The translations under genes were made by a program, and so were the position numbers. Of a DNA stretch of 64,000 bases, positions 11,359 to 21,517 are shown one piece after another. How positions within the stretch are numbered: position 1 is the stretch's first letter; each line of letters opens with the position of its first letter. Location of the stretch: NCBI GenBank assembly GCA_019096195.1, contig JAGTXK010000187.1, forward strand, positions 761,935 through 825,934. Reading direction: 5' to 3'. The stretch is from Boletus sp. NGJ. Taxonomy: Eukaryota > Basidiomycota > Agaricomycetes > Boletales > Boletaceae. The notes under the pieces were generated by a model, which was given only the letters and a program-made list of their open reading frames with translations, was not told the DNA's origin and made no database searches.

Positions 11359-12986
11359 ATGGCGGAAAGACTTCCTCCAGAACTTTGGTCGCACATCTTT
11401 GACCTCGCCGCAGATGAAGATACCATATTCTACCCTGGCTTGCAAACCAGCATGGCCCAGTCGACCTGGTCCAAATCCCCCTGGGGCGGTTGGATCGTCC
11501 GAACACCCCAAGATACCATCAACCTCATCCAACGGCGAAGCTACGCCACCAAGAAGGTCTCATACTACCTCTCTTCTCTGCGTCGCTGCGCGAGATTGCT
11601 CATGGCGCTTTTCTTTCTTTCCTGCAGTCAATCATCGCCGCTTGCCAAACTTGGCGCAGACTCGGCACCGAGTTTCTCGTCCGTTGTCTCTTCTTTGACG
11701 ATCCTACGAAATTGCGTGATCTCTGCAACATCCTGGATCGCGACCCTTCGCTTGGATGGTGGGCGAGACGCCTACATATCACCCACTTCCTCAACGGACG
11801 CGGGACGAGGATGGATGACTTTGAGAATCCACTCATCACTATCCTCCAGCAATGTCCGAACCTCGAGATTTTCATCGTCGATTGGCCAATGTCGAGTGCG
11901 TTCGGATCTATCGCAGACACGCTCGCCATGTCCTGCCGTAACCTGCAAACAGTACACTGGCACGTACCATCCGAACTACTCTCCAAAGTGATTTGGGCGT
12001 TAGACGCGCTCCCTAATCTCGTTGCCGTCCACCTCGAGTTCGCCGCGGCGATTAAGGAATCAGACACCATCACATTGGGTTCCGCTCAAGACGTCAAACT
12101 AAAACTGCCGAATCTTCAGCAACTCTTTTTGAAAGCTTTCTGTCAAGACTTCATAGAACAGGCTACCGGGTGGTCGCTTCCCTTGTTACGCAGTTTCTCC
12201 TTCCACTTTGGCACCAACGCTCTCGACGTTCCAGACGTCATCGCTTTCCTCGCGCAACACGGCACGATCCTTCTCTTCCTAGACTTGAACTGCATTCCGA
12301 CACTTGACATCCGCGCTATCTTAGACCTTTGTCCTCTCCTAACTACATTCTGTTTCAATCTCGATTGGAAGGTTTTGCCAGCTCCAAATCCCGATGCCAG
12401 TCCTGATCATCCCGAAGACGAAGCTATGCTACCAATTACGCTTACAAACCGTCCACACGACCATCTCCAGCACATCGGGCTCCACGGACTCTTGTATGCT
12501 TTTGGGGTGGGATATGCCGCAGCGTATGCCGACTCTGACCCCGTGCGGACGATGATGGTCCAGCGCACAAACGATCGCAACTTCAAAGCCTTGAACAAAG
12601 CTTCATTTCCTAAGTTGGAGCGCGTAAGGGTCTTGAGTCCAGGGGTGTTGCAAGACCTAAACGACAATGATGGGCCTGCGGAGTCGTGCTTTGAGCGGTG
12701 GGAGAGGTGGTGGGAGATGTGCACGAAAATGCGCGTGAGGCTCGAGGATTGTTCGGGAGGAGTGCTTGGTAATCTTCCTCAGGATCAGAGTGAGGAAGAA
12801 GAGTACGACAGCGAGGAAGAAGGATACGAGTACGTCACGGACGAGGAGGAGCAGGAGCAGGAGCGGAAGGGAAGCGTCAGTTTGGCGGAGCTGAGGGAAT
12901 TGCTGGCAGAGTGCAGAAGGATGTCAGAGGAGGGCGAACGAGAACAGTCCACCTTCCAGTTTTTCCTCACCCCGCCAACATTTTGA
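11359..12986 (+). CDS. F-box protein with acidic C-terminus
   Basis: Substrate-receptor type F-box protein for an SCF ubiquitin ligase, by family. Two exons, 11359-11556 and 11628-12986, join over a 71 nt intron to 518 aa. The N-terminal MAERLPPELWSHIFDLAAD is a degenerate F-box start (LPPELW-IF). After the splice, IIAACQTWRRLGTEFLVRCL continues the F-box helix pattern. The rest is irregular leucine-rich sequence (for example CPNLEIFIVDWPM and LPNLVAVHLEF), as in the large basidiomycete F-box families. The last 90 residues are strongly acidic with repeated E/D/Y. It is tail-to-tail with the Trm44 gene; only 20 bp separate the two stop codons. The substrate is unknown. Confidence 0.85.
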
Positions 12987-13006
12987 CATTCACGACTTGT
13001 GTTACC

Positions 13007-14793
13007 TCAATGACCACCCGCTTTCCCCTCTGGTGTGCGTGTCTTGTATACTCCTCTCTTCGCTACGTCCCGGACTATGCCAAGTGCCCGTTCTACATAG
13101 ACTTGGTCGTTGTCGTCGAGCCGCTCTCGACCTATTTGGCTCCAGATTTGGTTCGGCTCGCAAACATATGGACGTACCTATGATGGCCCAGTTTCGCGTG
13201 CTAGGAATACGAAGCGTATCACATTCTACTTTCCATCCCATCCACTGGCTCAACTTCGCCAGCCAAATCCTATACGTCGAATACCGACTCTGGTGACCAC
13301 CTTCGCCGCCCATATTCAGACGGTCCACAAACGCATCGTTCTCAACGATGGATGTCAAGTCCGCAATGGTAGTGGTCGACGCGTGTGCGAACCGCTCGTC
13401 AAACGACCAGGCACAGCACGGGATAGAGAGATACCCGGATGCGTGCTCGACGGTTGCAATGAGAGGGAGCCATGGCGTCAGTTCGTCTGCGTGGTTGCCG
13501 ATGAGAAACGTGCCGGACTGGAGGTAGGGGATGGCGCTGTTCTCCATCACAGTTCGGACGTACCGCGTCGGATTGATCGCATGCACGTGTAAGGCGGCGC
13601 GCGTGTGTTCGGGATAGTGACCCCAGGAAGTACGCGCCCGGAGGTCGATGCCGTGGCCCTGGTAGCCCTCGGAGACGAGAATGTGTGTGAGCAGGCCGTT
13701 TCCGCATCTGTAGGCCGGTATGTACATGTGATGGGGAGAGCTAGTGCTGTATCTCAGACTTACCCAAGGTCCAAGAACCCACCAGGTGGCTGCGACCAGT
13801 GCTTCCAGGGCGCATCACGCTCAGGTACGTGACTTTCAAGATCCTCTGCGCGTGTGTAAGAATGTTTCCAAAGAAGCATGAGGTACGTCGCGATCCCGAT
13901 ATCCTGTAATGGGCATCAGCTAACCGTCGGCAGTGCCTTCAAGACGAGACGAGTAGCATCTGCATCGTTGACATTACCTCAAACACATGCTTGAGCGGGT
14001 CCGTGGACTCCTTCCACTCGGCCACCAAATGTTTGTATCGTTCTCGTATCACGAGATACAGATCCTGATATGCCTCCCTCGGGATCATACAATCGTGCTT
14101 CACACGCTTTTGGAAATGTGTCATTGCGCCCCATCCGTATCGATGGAGGGTCTCGAGGAGCGCCAACGCCGTACGGTACAGTCTTGAATTCAGATCCAAC
14201 GGGGTATCGGGCAACACGACCGCTTCTATGCGCAAGATCGGAGGAGTGCAAGGGACGAATCGAAACGCGAGATGCCGGACGGTAGGATGATAGTACGGCA
14301 GAGATGCACCAGGCGGGAGGAGAGGGCTCAAGACGAGCGTGCACGGCATGCCTTTGTATGCGCTAGTAGTAGATGCGTACAGCGTGCAGTGTTGCTCGAG
14401 GGTAGCATCACGGCCTGGTCGTCGAGGTAGGAGCTTGCGATGGATGGTGTAGATGGGCCGATAAGATTTGAGATTGCCCGAGGGAGTGTCGTCGGTATGA
14501 TGCGAGTAGGATGTCTCGCTAATGGTCTCTGAGCGGAGAATGAGCGTTGAATTGTATTCTGGATGATGGACGAGCTGCTCGACAGCGCATTCAAACTAAA
14601 GCAAAGAACATGGTCGTGAATTGCAACGGTGTCTGCATCGTTGGCTTACGAGCTCCAAGGGAAAGTCGGCTGGACAGCTGATAATGGGTAACCAAACCTC
14701 GTCCTGCGCGACAGAAATCAGAGGAGGGGTTGTTTGGGGTTGGATATCACAAGGCGAGGGCGTAAATTGTGGGCGGACAGATGGCTGGTGCAT
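13007..14793 (-). CDS. TRM44: tRNA (uracil-2'-O)-methyltransferase Trm44
   Basis: Cytosolic methyltransferase that 2'-O-methylates U44 of tRNA-Ser in yeast. The SAM-binding region reads GGFLDLGCGNGLLTHILVSE followed by GYQGHGIDLRARTSW, the Trm44/METTL19 signature. FLIGNHADELTPWLPLIA and SIPCCAWSFDERF follow, also family-typical. Upstream exons supply DEVWLPIISCPADFPLELFE and WGAMTHFQKRVKHDCMIPRE. At the 3' end an intron beginning gtacgtcc joins RNWAIIG to RERLDDNDQVYVERALGIVR, giving a stop at 13007-13009. The start is placed at the ATG at 14793 (MHQPSVRPQFTP); the frame is open further upstream, so the N-terminus is uncertain. Its 3' end nearly touches the convergent F-box gene. Confidence 0.93.
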
Positions 14794-15077
14794 CGTCGTG
14801 TTCAAGCATGGCCATCCAACACATCGAGCCCCGCTCGCATACATGTTTATTACAAGACAATGCTCGTGGCCTTCCCCGGGCGGGCTCCCGTCACTACACA
14901 TAGTCAACCAGCGCCGCATCACCACACGACCATTGACAAAATAAGATCAGACATCAACAAAAAGAGAGCGTCTGGTCAGAAGAGGTTGTTTAAGGGCGAC
15001 AAAACTTGGGTATGGTAGAGAAAGCGAACGGTGCCCAAAAGTGAACATGAGTCTAGCCTTCAGAAGTCGACACGGGC

Positions 15078-15502
15078 TACAGATTGATAGGGCTACATCC
15101 CATGTTAATGAGGCCATTCTACAAAGTAAATGCATTGGATGGGTCGAGACAAGAGGCAAAACGACACTTACAAAGCTCGTGTTGCTACAACAGACGGGCT
15201 GCGCTTCACAGCCAGAGCCAGCTCCGGAGAGTGAACTGCATTGCAAGCCAACTTGGGTGTCGTCGTCTGCCACAGGAAGATCCAGGCCCAGCAGACTCGC
15301 CAGTACACTTAGCGCCGGAGAGCCAGCCTATCCAACCGTGACGTCAGGTCAATCATGGACACAGGCAAACCCGACGCACCGGTTGCATGCTCTGACAGCA
15401 CTGCATCGACCCAGTGTCGCACTGGGGGTTGCGGCCAATGAGGGGGCCGCCATACGCAAGAGCGACAAAGGGGAGGACGGAGAGTGAGTGGTGTACGAGC
15501 AT
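15078..15502 (-). CDS. class I hydrophobin
   Basis: Small secreted amphipathic protein that self-assembles at air-water interfaces on hyphae and fruit bodies. Three exons (gtgcgtc...tag and gtaagtg...tag introns) give about 106 aa. The N-terminus MLVHHSLSVLPFVALAYG is a short secretion signal. All eight hydrophobin cysteines are present in class I order: C-X6-CC-X34-C-X9-C-X5-CC-X12-C. Landmarks are NPQCDTGSMQCC, LQCSSLSGAGSGCEAQPVCC and NGLINMGCSPINL. The last cysteine and the C-terminal SPINL lie on a separate last exon, so reading a single frame misses the gene. Stop is at 15078-15080. No other hydrophobin is visible in the window. Confidence 0.95.
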
Positions 15503-15880
15503 GCTGCCAGGGGAACGGGGAACGGGCCTCTAGAAAGGAGCGGATGGGTTCAAGTTTGCGGGAAGAGGGAAAAGAAGTTGAGGGAGGTTCGACGACGGGG
15601 CGACTTTATATGCCTGACCCGCATTCCAACGCGCAAGTTTAGCGCCCGGGCCGTTCATTGGAATAGATGGCGGACCAGCGCTAAAATTCGTTGGCGTACT
15701 TCAACAACGCTCAGCGCCATCGTCGGGAATGCCAAAAAGTGGCGCGGTATGAGTGCCATGTTCCACATTTCAAGTTTAATGTTCGACCCCGAGCCTCCAC
15801 AATGGCATCTATCTATGGCGTGTCCAGACTTTTTTCTTACCTTTGATAATGACTTTTCCTCGCGGATTGCTCAACTCTGC

Positions 15881-17400
15881 AGATGGCCGTCGCAACATTC
15901 GTAAGCGTCCCTTTTGTCCACTTTGATCCCGCGCTTAACTGATCCGTAATGGCAGACAATCGCCAAAAAGCCCATGATTAGCCATTGGCAAAGGCCTTTA
16001 CCCTACGCGAAACGTATCCGAACAATCATGCCGGAGTTTGGCGTCACCGGTTTCGGAGGACTTGCAACCACAACAAACACTCATCCAATCGTGCCCGTCC
16101 AAGCCCGTGTTTCCGAACCCAGTCACCCAACTATTTGTAGTATCGCCATCGTGGATGAAACGACGTACACGAAATCCATGTTCATGTTATCCCCCTCGAG
16201 CACGCTCCAATCTTTGAGTTTCCACTACCCTAGCGGTCGCAATGCCAAGGAGACGCGTACATTTTTGACGCGATTTCGAAACCACTTCGGGACTCTCGAA
16301 TCCCTCCGGGTATTTATGGGTGAGGTCGTGCCTCTACTCCAGTACAGTAAACTGAAAGATGATAATAGACGTGATTCCTCTAGAGATCACCGATTTTTTG
16401 ACTGTGTTCGCTTCCTTCCGGAGCCTTAAATGCCTCGTCCTGGCGCTTGGACCGAGTCTCCCTTTCACACCAAAACGCAAGGGGCTATTACTTCCGAATT
16501 CATCAGACGGATTTTCGGGTGTTCGCTCGCTCGGGCTCCATTCTTTCTCCCGTAGCATTCGTCCTGCAGCTATTGAAAGCCATTCGCGCGTCACAGCTCC
16601 AGATCGTCAACATACATCTCGCGTCCCGGATCAGCCCAGACGAACTCTGCGAGCTTTTTGGATCCCTGGCGGCGTTGTCTGGCCAGCAACAACCTGTCCG
16701 CCTGATATCATTGACCACGAGCGGCTATATCTCAGCTCTCCAATCGATCGGTGATCTGCTAACGCTCCAGCATCTCCGCCGCCTTACTCTGCACAATACG
16801 GGACTGGTGCTCGACGATCATAAACTCGACGAAATGGCGAGGGCGTGGCCAATCTTGCAGCACTCGTCTATTACTAATGATGTCCCGCCTTCGACAACCG
16901 TCAATGGGACATTGAAATCCCTCAACTCAATCTCACAGCATTGTCCCTACATCGAAAGCCTAGAACTTCGATTGAATGCTCGGGAAGTTCCTCCACTTGC
17001 AAACACCACAACTCCGCGGAGGGCTAAAGGAGCAAAACCTCTACACCTCCGCATTGATCTCCGCTCTGATATCCGTGATTCTGCCGGCGTCGCTTCATTC
17101 CTCTTGGGAACCTATCGTGGAATTTCGGTACAACTTGTAGGTGGTAGCCAAATGCCAGATCTGCAGGAGACATCACCGTGGAATAGGGTTGCAGAGATCA
17201 TTGACGAGACCCTTGGGCGAACTCCACCACAACCTGCAACACCGAAGGGACCACGGATAATGTGTATGTCATACCTGATGTATTTCCCTCAGTCACTTAA
17301 CCTGTTTGCTAGTCATGACTTGAATGATCAACATTATATTATGCACATGAACCCTACCTTTTTATGTTCTGCACTGCTGAAATACCTTGTTTGTTTGTAA
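15881..17400 (+). CDS. LRR / F-box-family-like protein, N-terminus uncertain
   Basis: A leucine-rich repeat-type protein pieced together from several frames. A first short exon MAVATF (15881) joins TIAKKPMISHWQRPLPYAKR after a gtaagc...cag intron. A roughly 48 nt intron then joins FGTLESLR to MIIDVIPLEITDFLTVFASF. A very short 37 nt gtgttc...tag intron joins the next frame, which reads FVLQLLKAIRASQLQIVNIH. Repeats such as LTLQHLRRLTLHNTGLVLDD and YIESLELRLN resemble the LRRs of basidiomycete F-box proteins. No F-box is visible at the start, so the gene could be truncated at its 5' end, or the F-box lies on an exon I could not place. It may also be decaying, since one intron is unusually short. 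Confidence 0.5.
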
Positions 17401-17850
17401 CAAATGAGGTGCTCACAATCAAAATCACAATGTTAGTGTAGGTATGAGGAAATATGTACCAGTGACCTATCACATGCTGTAGATGTACAGTACACTTCTT
17501 GGGATGACAGAGGTCGATCCTCCTAAGTTGATCTCGCGCCGCCTACGCTCATCTCCAAATAACGGGAGCATGTTTTAAGGATGCCTTTCCGTCGATATGC
17601 AGCTGGATGCAATTGTCTTTGAAGAGTAGTAGTAAGCGACACCAAGTGGGACAGGACGCTTTAGAGTCCGCCACTGCCAACACACAAGCGTCTGATACTC
17701 GACCTTCCATACCGATTTTTTCAACTTGATCCTGCACGTTCAAATATCCGTATAAAAGGGATGTGAGTTATATTTGTGAACCTCGCTAACGTCGGGCGGA
17801 CATGGCGAATGCAAATGATAGACAACAACATCGTGGATCTCTGAGAGAGT
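17401..17850. other. intergenic between convergent genes
   Basis: Holds the 3' flanks of the LRR gene (+) and the uS7m gene (-). A 64-codon minus-strand frame (17549-17743) has no family resemblance. Confidence 0.4.
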
Positions 17851-18635
17851 TTATCTGCGTAGGTTTCCCCTGAAAAAATATGCTCAGTCAACAGAACATG
17901 ATCGCGAAGGAGAACGGCACTGACCTGTTTACCATTGCCAGTCTGTGAAGGCGTTCCTTTTCGTCTAGTGATCTACTCTCTTTCTGTACCACAGAAATCA
18001 TTTCCCTCGCCAGTCGCACTTCCAAACTCTTTCCCGGCCTCGACTCGCTCGCAGCAATAATCGCCTTGAGTCCCGCACGCACGCGCTGTTTCTCCGTCAA
18101 CGGTTGCGGTGTCATCATCACTTTTGTCCCGTATTTGAACGAGACGACGCGCACGGCAGGCGCGGCGGTCATGATGGCCTCTCGAACGATGGGTGTGGGG
18201 GGTGCACGCGTAAAGGTGTGGATGTGGAGAAGCATACGAGAGACGGTGCGAGCAGCGCGTGCGCGGAGACCGTGTCGTTGGATGACGGCGGCGATGTAGT
18301 CAAGAAGGGGGTCGTGTGCGGGTGGAATGAACATGTCGGTCGCGATGGGGCTTCTGTTTACGGGTGAGGAATGAGCTTGTTGGGTCAAGGGGGATAAACG
18401 TAAAGGCGAAGGGGTGGAGGTGGACTTGGCGGTGTTGAGACCCATCGTTGAGCCCATGAGCGCGTTGAGCATGTCGGCCGATTTAGCGAGCGTGTGCTCG
18501 TCGTTGGAGGTTTTGGTGCTCACGCGCCGTATCCAGATGCAGGGAGACGGTGAAGGCGGTTTGGTGTGTGTGCATGAGGCGTGGAGGGAGTCGGGCGAGT
18601 GCAGACGCCGAGGCTGTTATTCTGCTGGCGTTCAT
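17851..18635 (-). CDS. RSM7: mitochondrial ribosomal protein uS7m
   Basis: Small-subunit mitoribosomal protein of the S7 family, which binds the 3' major domain of the small rRNA. The body has DPLLDYIAAVIQRHGLRARA, then VRVVSFKYGTKVMMTPQPLT, EKQRVRAGLKAIIAASESRP and LEVRLAREMISVVQKESRSL, all typical of S7. The N-terminus MNASRITASASALARLPPRL is a likely mitochondrial presequence; it joins the body through a gtgagc intron ending near the AAG before PHSSPVNRS. The last intron (gtcagt...cag) joins MVNR to GNLRR and stop at 17851. It is the last gene of a minus-strand run with eIF2-alpha and Tsr3; its start lies 115 bp from the eIF2-alpha stop. Confidence 0.9.
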
Positions 18636-18750
18636 CGTCGTGCCCGAGTATTGAGTGAAGCCGCGGTGGCAGTGTAAATTTGTGTGGAGGAACATGTGGC
18701 TGTGATCTTGTACTATGGCAAGGATTGGAGAGCTACTGTATGTCACACTG

Positions 18751-20045
18751 CTAAACCCCCTCCTCGTCATCCTCGTCACCCGAAACCTCTGCGTTCTCCT
18801 GTCCAACCTTGGCCATAAGCTGTGCCAAATCTTGTTCTTCTGTTTCCGAAACTGCTTTCGGCTGTGACAGAATTTAAACATTGGTTCGAGAAGACGCATC
18901 AATGTCTTACCTTCATTTTCACGACCAATGCCCCTCCTTGGGTTTCGATTGAGCCTTGAATAGATTCGATGGCGCGTTCGAGGCGGTCGATCGCAACAAA
19001 CTAGGAGTAACAGCACGCACGTCAGTGCCTCGGACCACATGTTCTCATTCATTCACATCGATTCCTCACCTTGTCCGTCGCGTTCGTACTCAACACATAT
19101 AGCGGCGGAGCAACTAACTTTGCTTTGATTGGAACAGTCTCATTACTCTCCTTCTCTCCTGCCTTCAGCGCCTTTTTGATTGCGTCGATTCCAGCTGGTG
19201 TATAGCACGTCAACTCGATGTCCGCCCGAAGTTTGATGGGCTGTGGCGTAAGTCGTCGAGCAATTGTGCTTGTGAGCACAGCAGTGGTAGCAGGACTTGG
19301 TGAGTTGGCGAGTGAGGAAAAGACCGTGTCTTGTTCGCTACATCCGCATATTGACACCCATCGTCAGCGTGCACGGATGCGAGCTAAGACGAATGAAAGA
19401 GGATACACTCACGTGAGTGCCAACTTGAATGCGTCATACGGATGCCCATAGATCTTCCCGAGTGGCCAAGCAACCTGCTCATACAGCTTTTCCAACCGTG
19501 CTTCTTCACTCGACCCACCGGGACCTTCTTCTGCCCCCGCACCCTCTTCCTCAGTGGGTGCGGGAGTATCGACAGAAGGTAGTTTCGATGCAACGTGTCG
19601 CATGATGGAGGCCACTGCTTTGGATTTCATATACCGTTCTTCGCACTTGGTGATGTCTTCAGGCGAAACGCGGCGTTTTGAGAGATCAATATAACCTAGC
19701 GATTGATTCGAGGGCGACTCAATCTGAGGATCTAGAACTGTATGAATGCATTCCGACATACCTTTCTCGCGATCTACCCTCAGTACGACAACGACCTCAT
19801 TCCTGCCGACTCTGATCAGTTTTTGAATTGATCTTATCCGTCGTCTCGAAAGTTCAGAGAGCAGGATCATTCCCTCGATATTGTCATATTCGAGCTGTTC
19901 TCAAAGTGCATCCATCGGCCATCTGTACGTTCGCCGAGAGTACACGACTTACTAGCTTCACATAAGCACCCATCTCTGCGATCTGACGGACCTGCACCAT
20001 GACGAGTTCGTCAACCTCAGGATATCGTTGTTCGTAGTATCGCAT
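18751..20045 (-). CDS. SUI2: translation initiation factor eIF2 alpha
   Basis: Alpha subunit of the eIF2 GTPase complex that brings Met-tRNAi to the 40S subunit. The N-terminal S1-type OB domain begins [20 protein letters not shown] then [20 protein letters not shown]. The regulatory loop [20 protein letters not shown] carries the serine (residue 47 here, equal to Ser51 of yeast and human) phosphorylated by Gcn2-type kinases, followed by [15 protein letters not shown]. The central helical domain ([20 protein letters not shown]) and the C-terminal alpha/beta domain ([20 protein letters not shown]) are intact. The end is acidic (GDEDDEEGV). Several introns of ordinary size interrupt it. The start is the only ATG that opens the conserved N-terminus. 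Confidence 0.96.
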
Positions 20046-20241
20046 GGTTGTTGTTTTCTGACCGACTGCTGATGATTTGAGTGAGCAATCAAGTTTCTTC
20101 ACCGATGGATACCAAGCCAAGCAAGTCACCTGATGAACATAGTTCGTTACGTAATATTCCACCAAACGCCTTCCAAGAGACGAACGTCCAGATTCCATCC
20201 AAAGGGCGACTTGATACATACAGAACGGTATATACTTGCAT

Positions 20242-21351
20242 CTATTCTTCATCTCCTTCTTCCCCGGACTCTGATCCACCGTCAGAAACAATCGGAGCGT
20301 GATTGGGATTGGGAACCAAAAGGTCCTCCGTGCTTCTCGATGCAAACTCTACATGCGGATTCATCCACAAGTCATGAGTCATTCTTGGATGCAGAAAACC
20401 GACCTTTGTTTTTGTCTTTACGCGATTCTTCATAGCTATTTTCGAGTTCGGCGAGAATCGCGTCCTGCATCGCAGTGACTTCCCCTGCTGACTTGCATGT
20501 CTTATATTTCTCCAAATATACCCTGGAGGTGAAACACGTATCGAATAGGTGTGCGATACGGAAGGCAACTGCACTCGCCTGTTGACTTTCCAGAATGCCT
20601 CCCCCCAGCCGAATCCACTCAAAAGAGTCTCTGCATATTGATCGAATCCCGTGATATAGAAAGCAGCAGCAAGAGCTTCCACGCAATTGAGTCTCCATGG
20701 TTTACCGTAATTCGTTGGGTTTGTGGCGAGGAGATATGGTACTAGAAGGCTATGCTATGAGCTGGCAAAAATGCCGAATGGCACCTACATACGCAAACGC
20801 TCGTGGGGGCTCGCTATCTTTGAAAAGGGAACATCGCCTAGACGTGCCCACGAACACTCGACGACCGCGATTCCGTCTTTGGCCACGATGTGCATATCAG
20901 CCGGACTTACGACGGAAGTACCGTTGGGTCTTGAACGGAACGAGACGAGGATCGTGAACATGAACTACCCACACGCCATGCGCAGCGACTCACGATACGA
21001 CGACACCGCGGAAGCGCAGCCCGACTTTGAGTTCCTTGATAAGACCGAGTCTGGCGAGCTTCTTACCAGAGCATCTACGCGGGTCGCAGTGATCAAAGTC
21101 CTTCCGTGTGGTCAGGAGGACTGCGGAGCAAATCTGACCCCGACACTCACCCACATAGCTAAGGGGACATCAATTTTGGTGGGACGAAGAACCGGCTGGT
21201 CGTCGACATGATCATCCTCGTCGTCGGCCACAAGGCTGTCTGGCTTCACATCTGGATGTTCATTGTACGGACCTCTTTTGGTGTGGTTTATACGTGAATG
21301 TCGTGCCCTTGGCCTCGACGATGAGCCCTGTTTCTTGGATCCCTTCCCCAT
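20242..21351 (-). CDS. TSR3: 18S rRNA aminocarboxypropyltransferase Tsr3
   Basis: Transfers the 3-amino-3-carboxypropyl group from SAM to a hypermodified pseudouridine of 18S rRNA during late 40S maturation. The N-terminus is basic ([20 protein letters not shown]). The conserved core reads VPLAMW, then [20 protein letters not shown] and [16 protein letters not shown], followed by [20 protein letters not shown] and [14 protein letters not shown]-terminal acidic tail ([13 protein letters not shown]) is usual in eukaryotic Tsr3. Its stop lies 196 bp upstream of the eIF2-alpha start on the same strand. It is divergent from the BTB/CAP-Gly gene, with 166 bp between the two ATGs. Confidence 0.94.
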
Positions 21352-21517
21352 GGTCGAACGTTGCTCTGATTATTTAACCCCCCTTCCACCTTTCCCCCGC
21401 GACCCCCCCTTGTTTCCAGACGTGGGACCCTAACCCGACAACACGTGTTTTGCGCCTGGCAGACTCGTTTGCTCGTCGTCGTCGTTGCCGTCGTCCAACA
21501 CGTCGTCCTCATCACCC
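21352..21517. promoter_or_regulatory. short divergent promoter TSR3 / BTB-CAP-Gly gene
   Basis: Only 166 bp separate the two divergent start codons (21351 minus, 21518 plus), so the region must hold both promoters and both 5' UTRs. It contains pyrimidine-rich strings and no clear TATA box. The role is inferred from gene layout. Confidence 0.6.
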
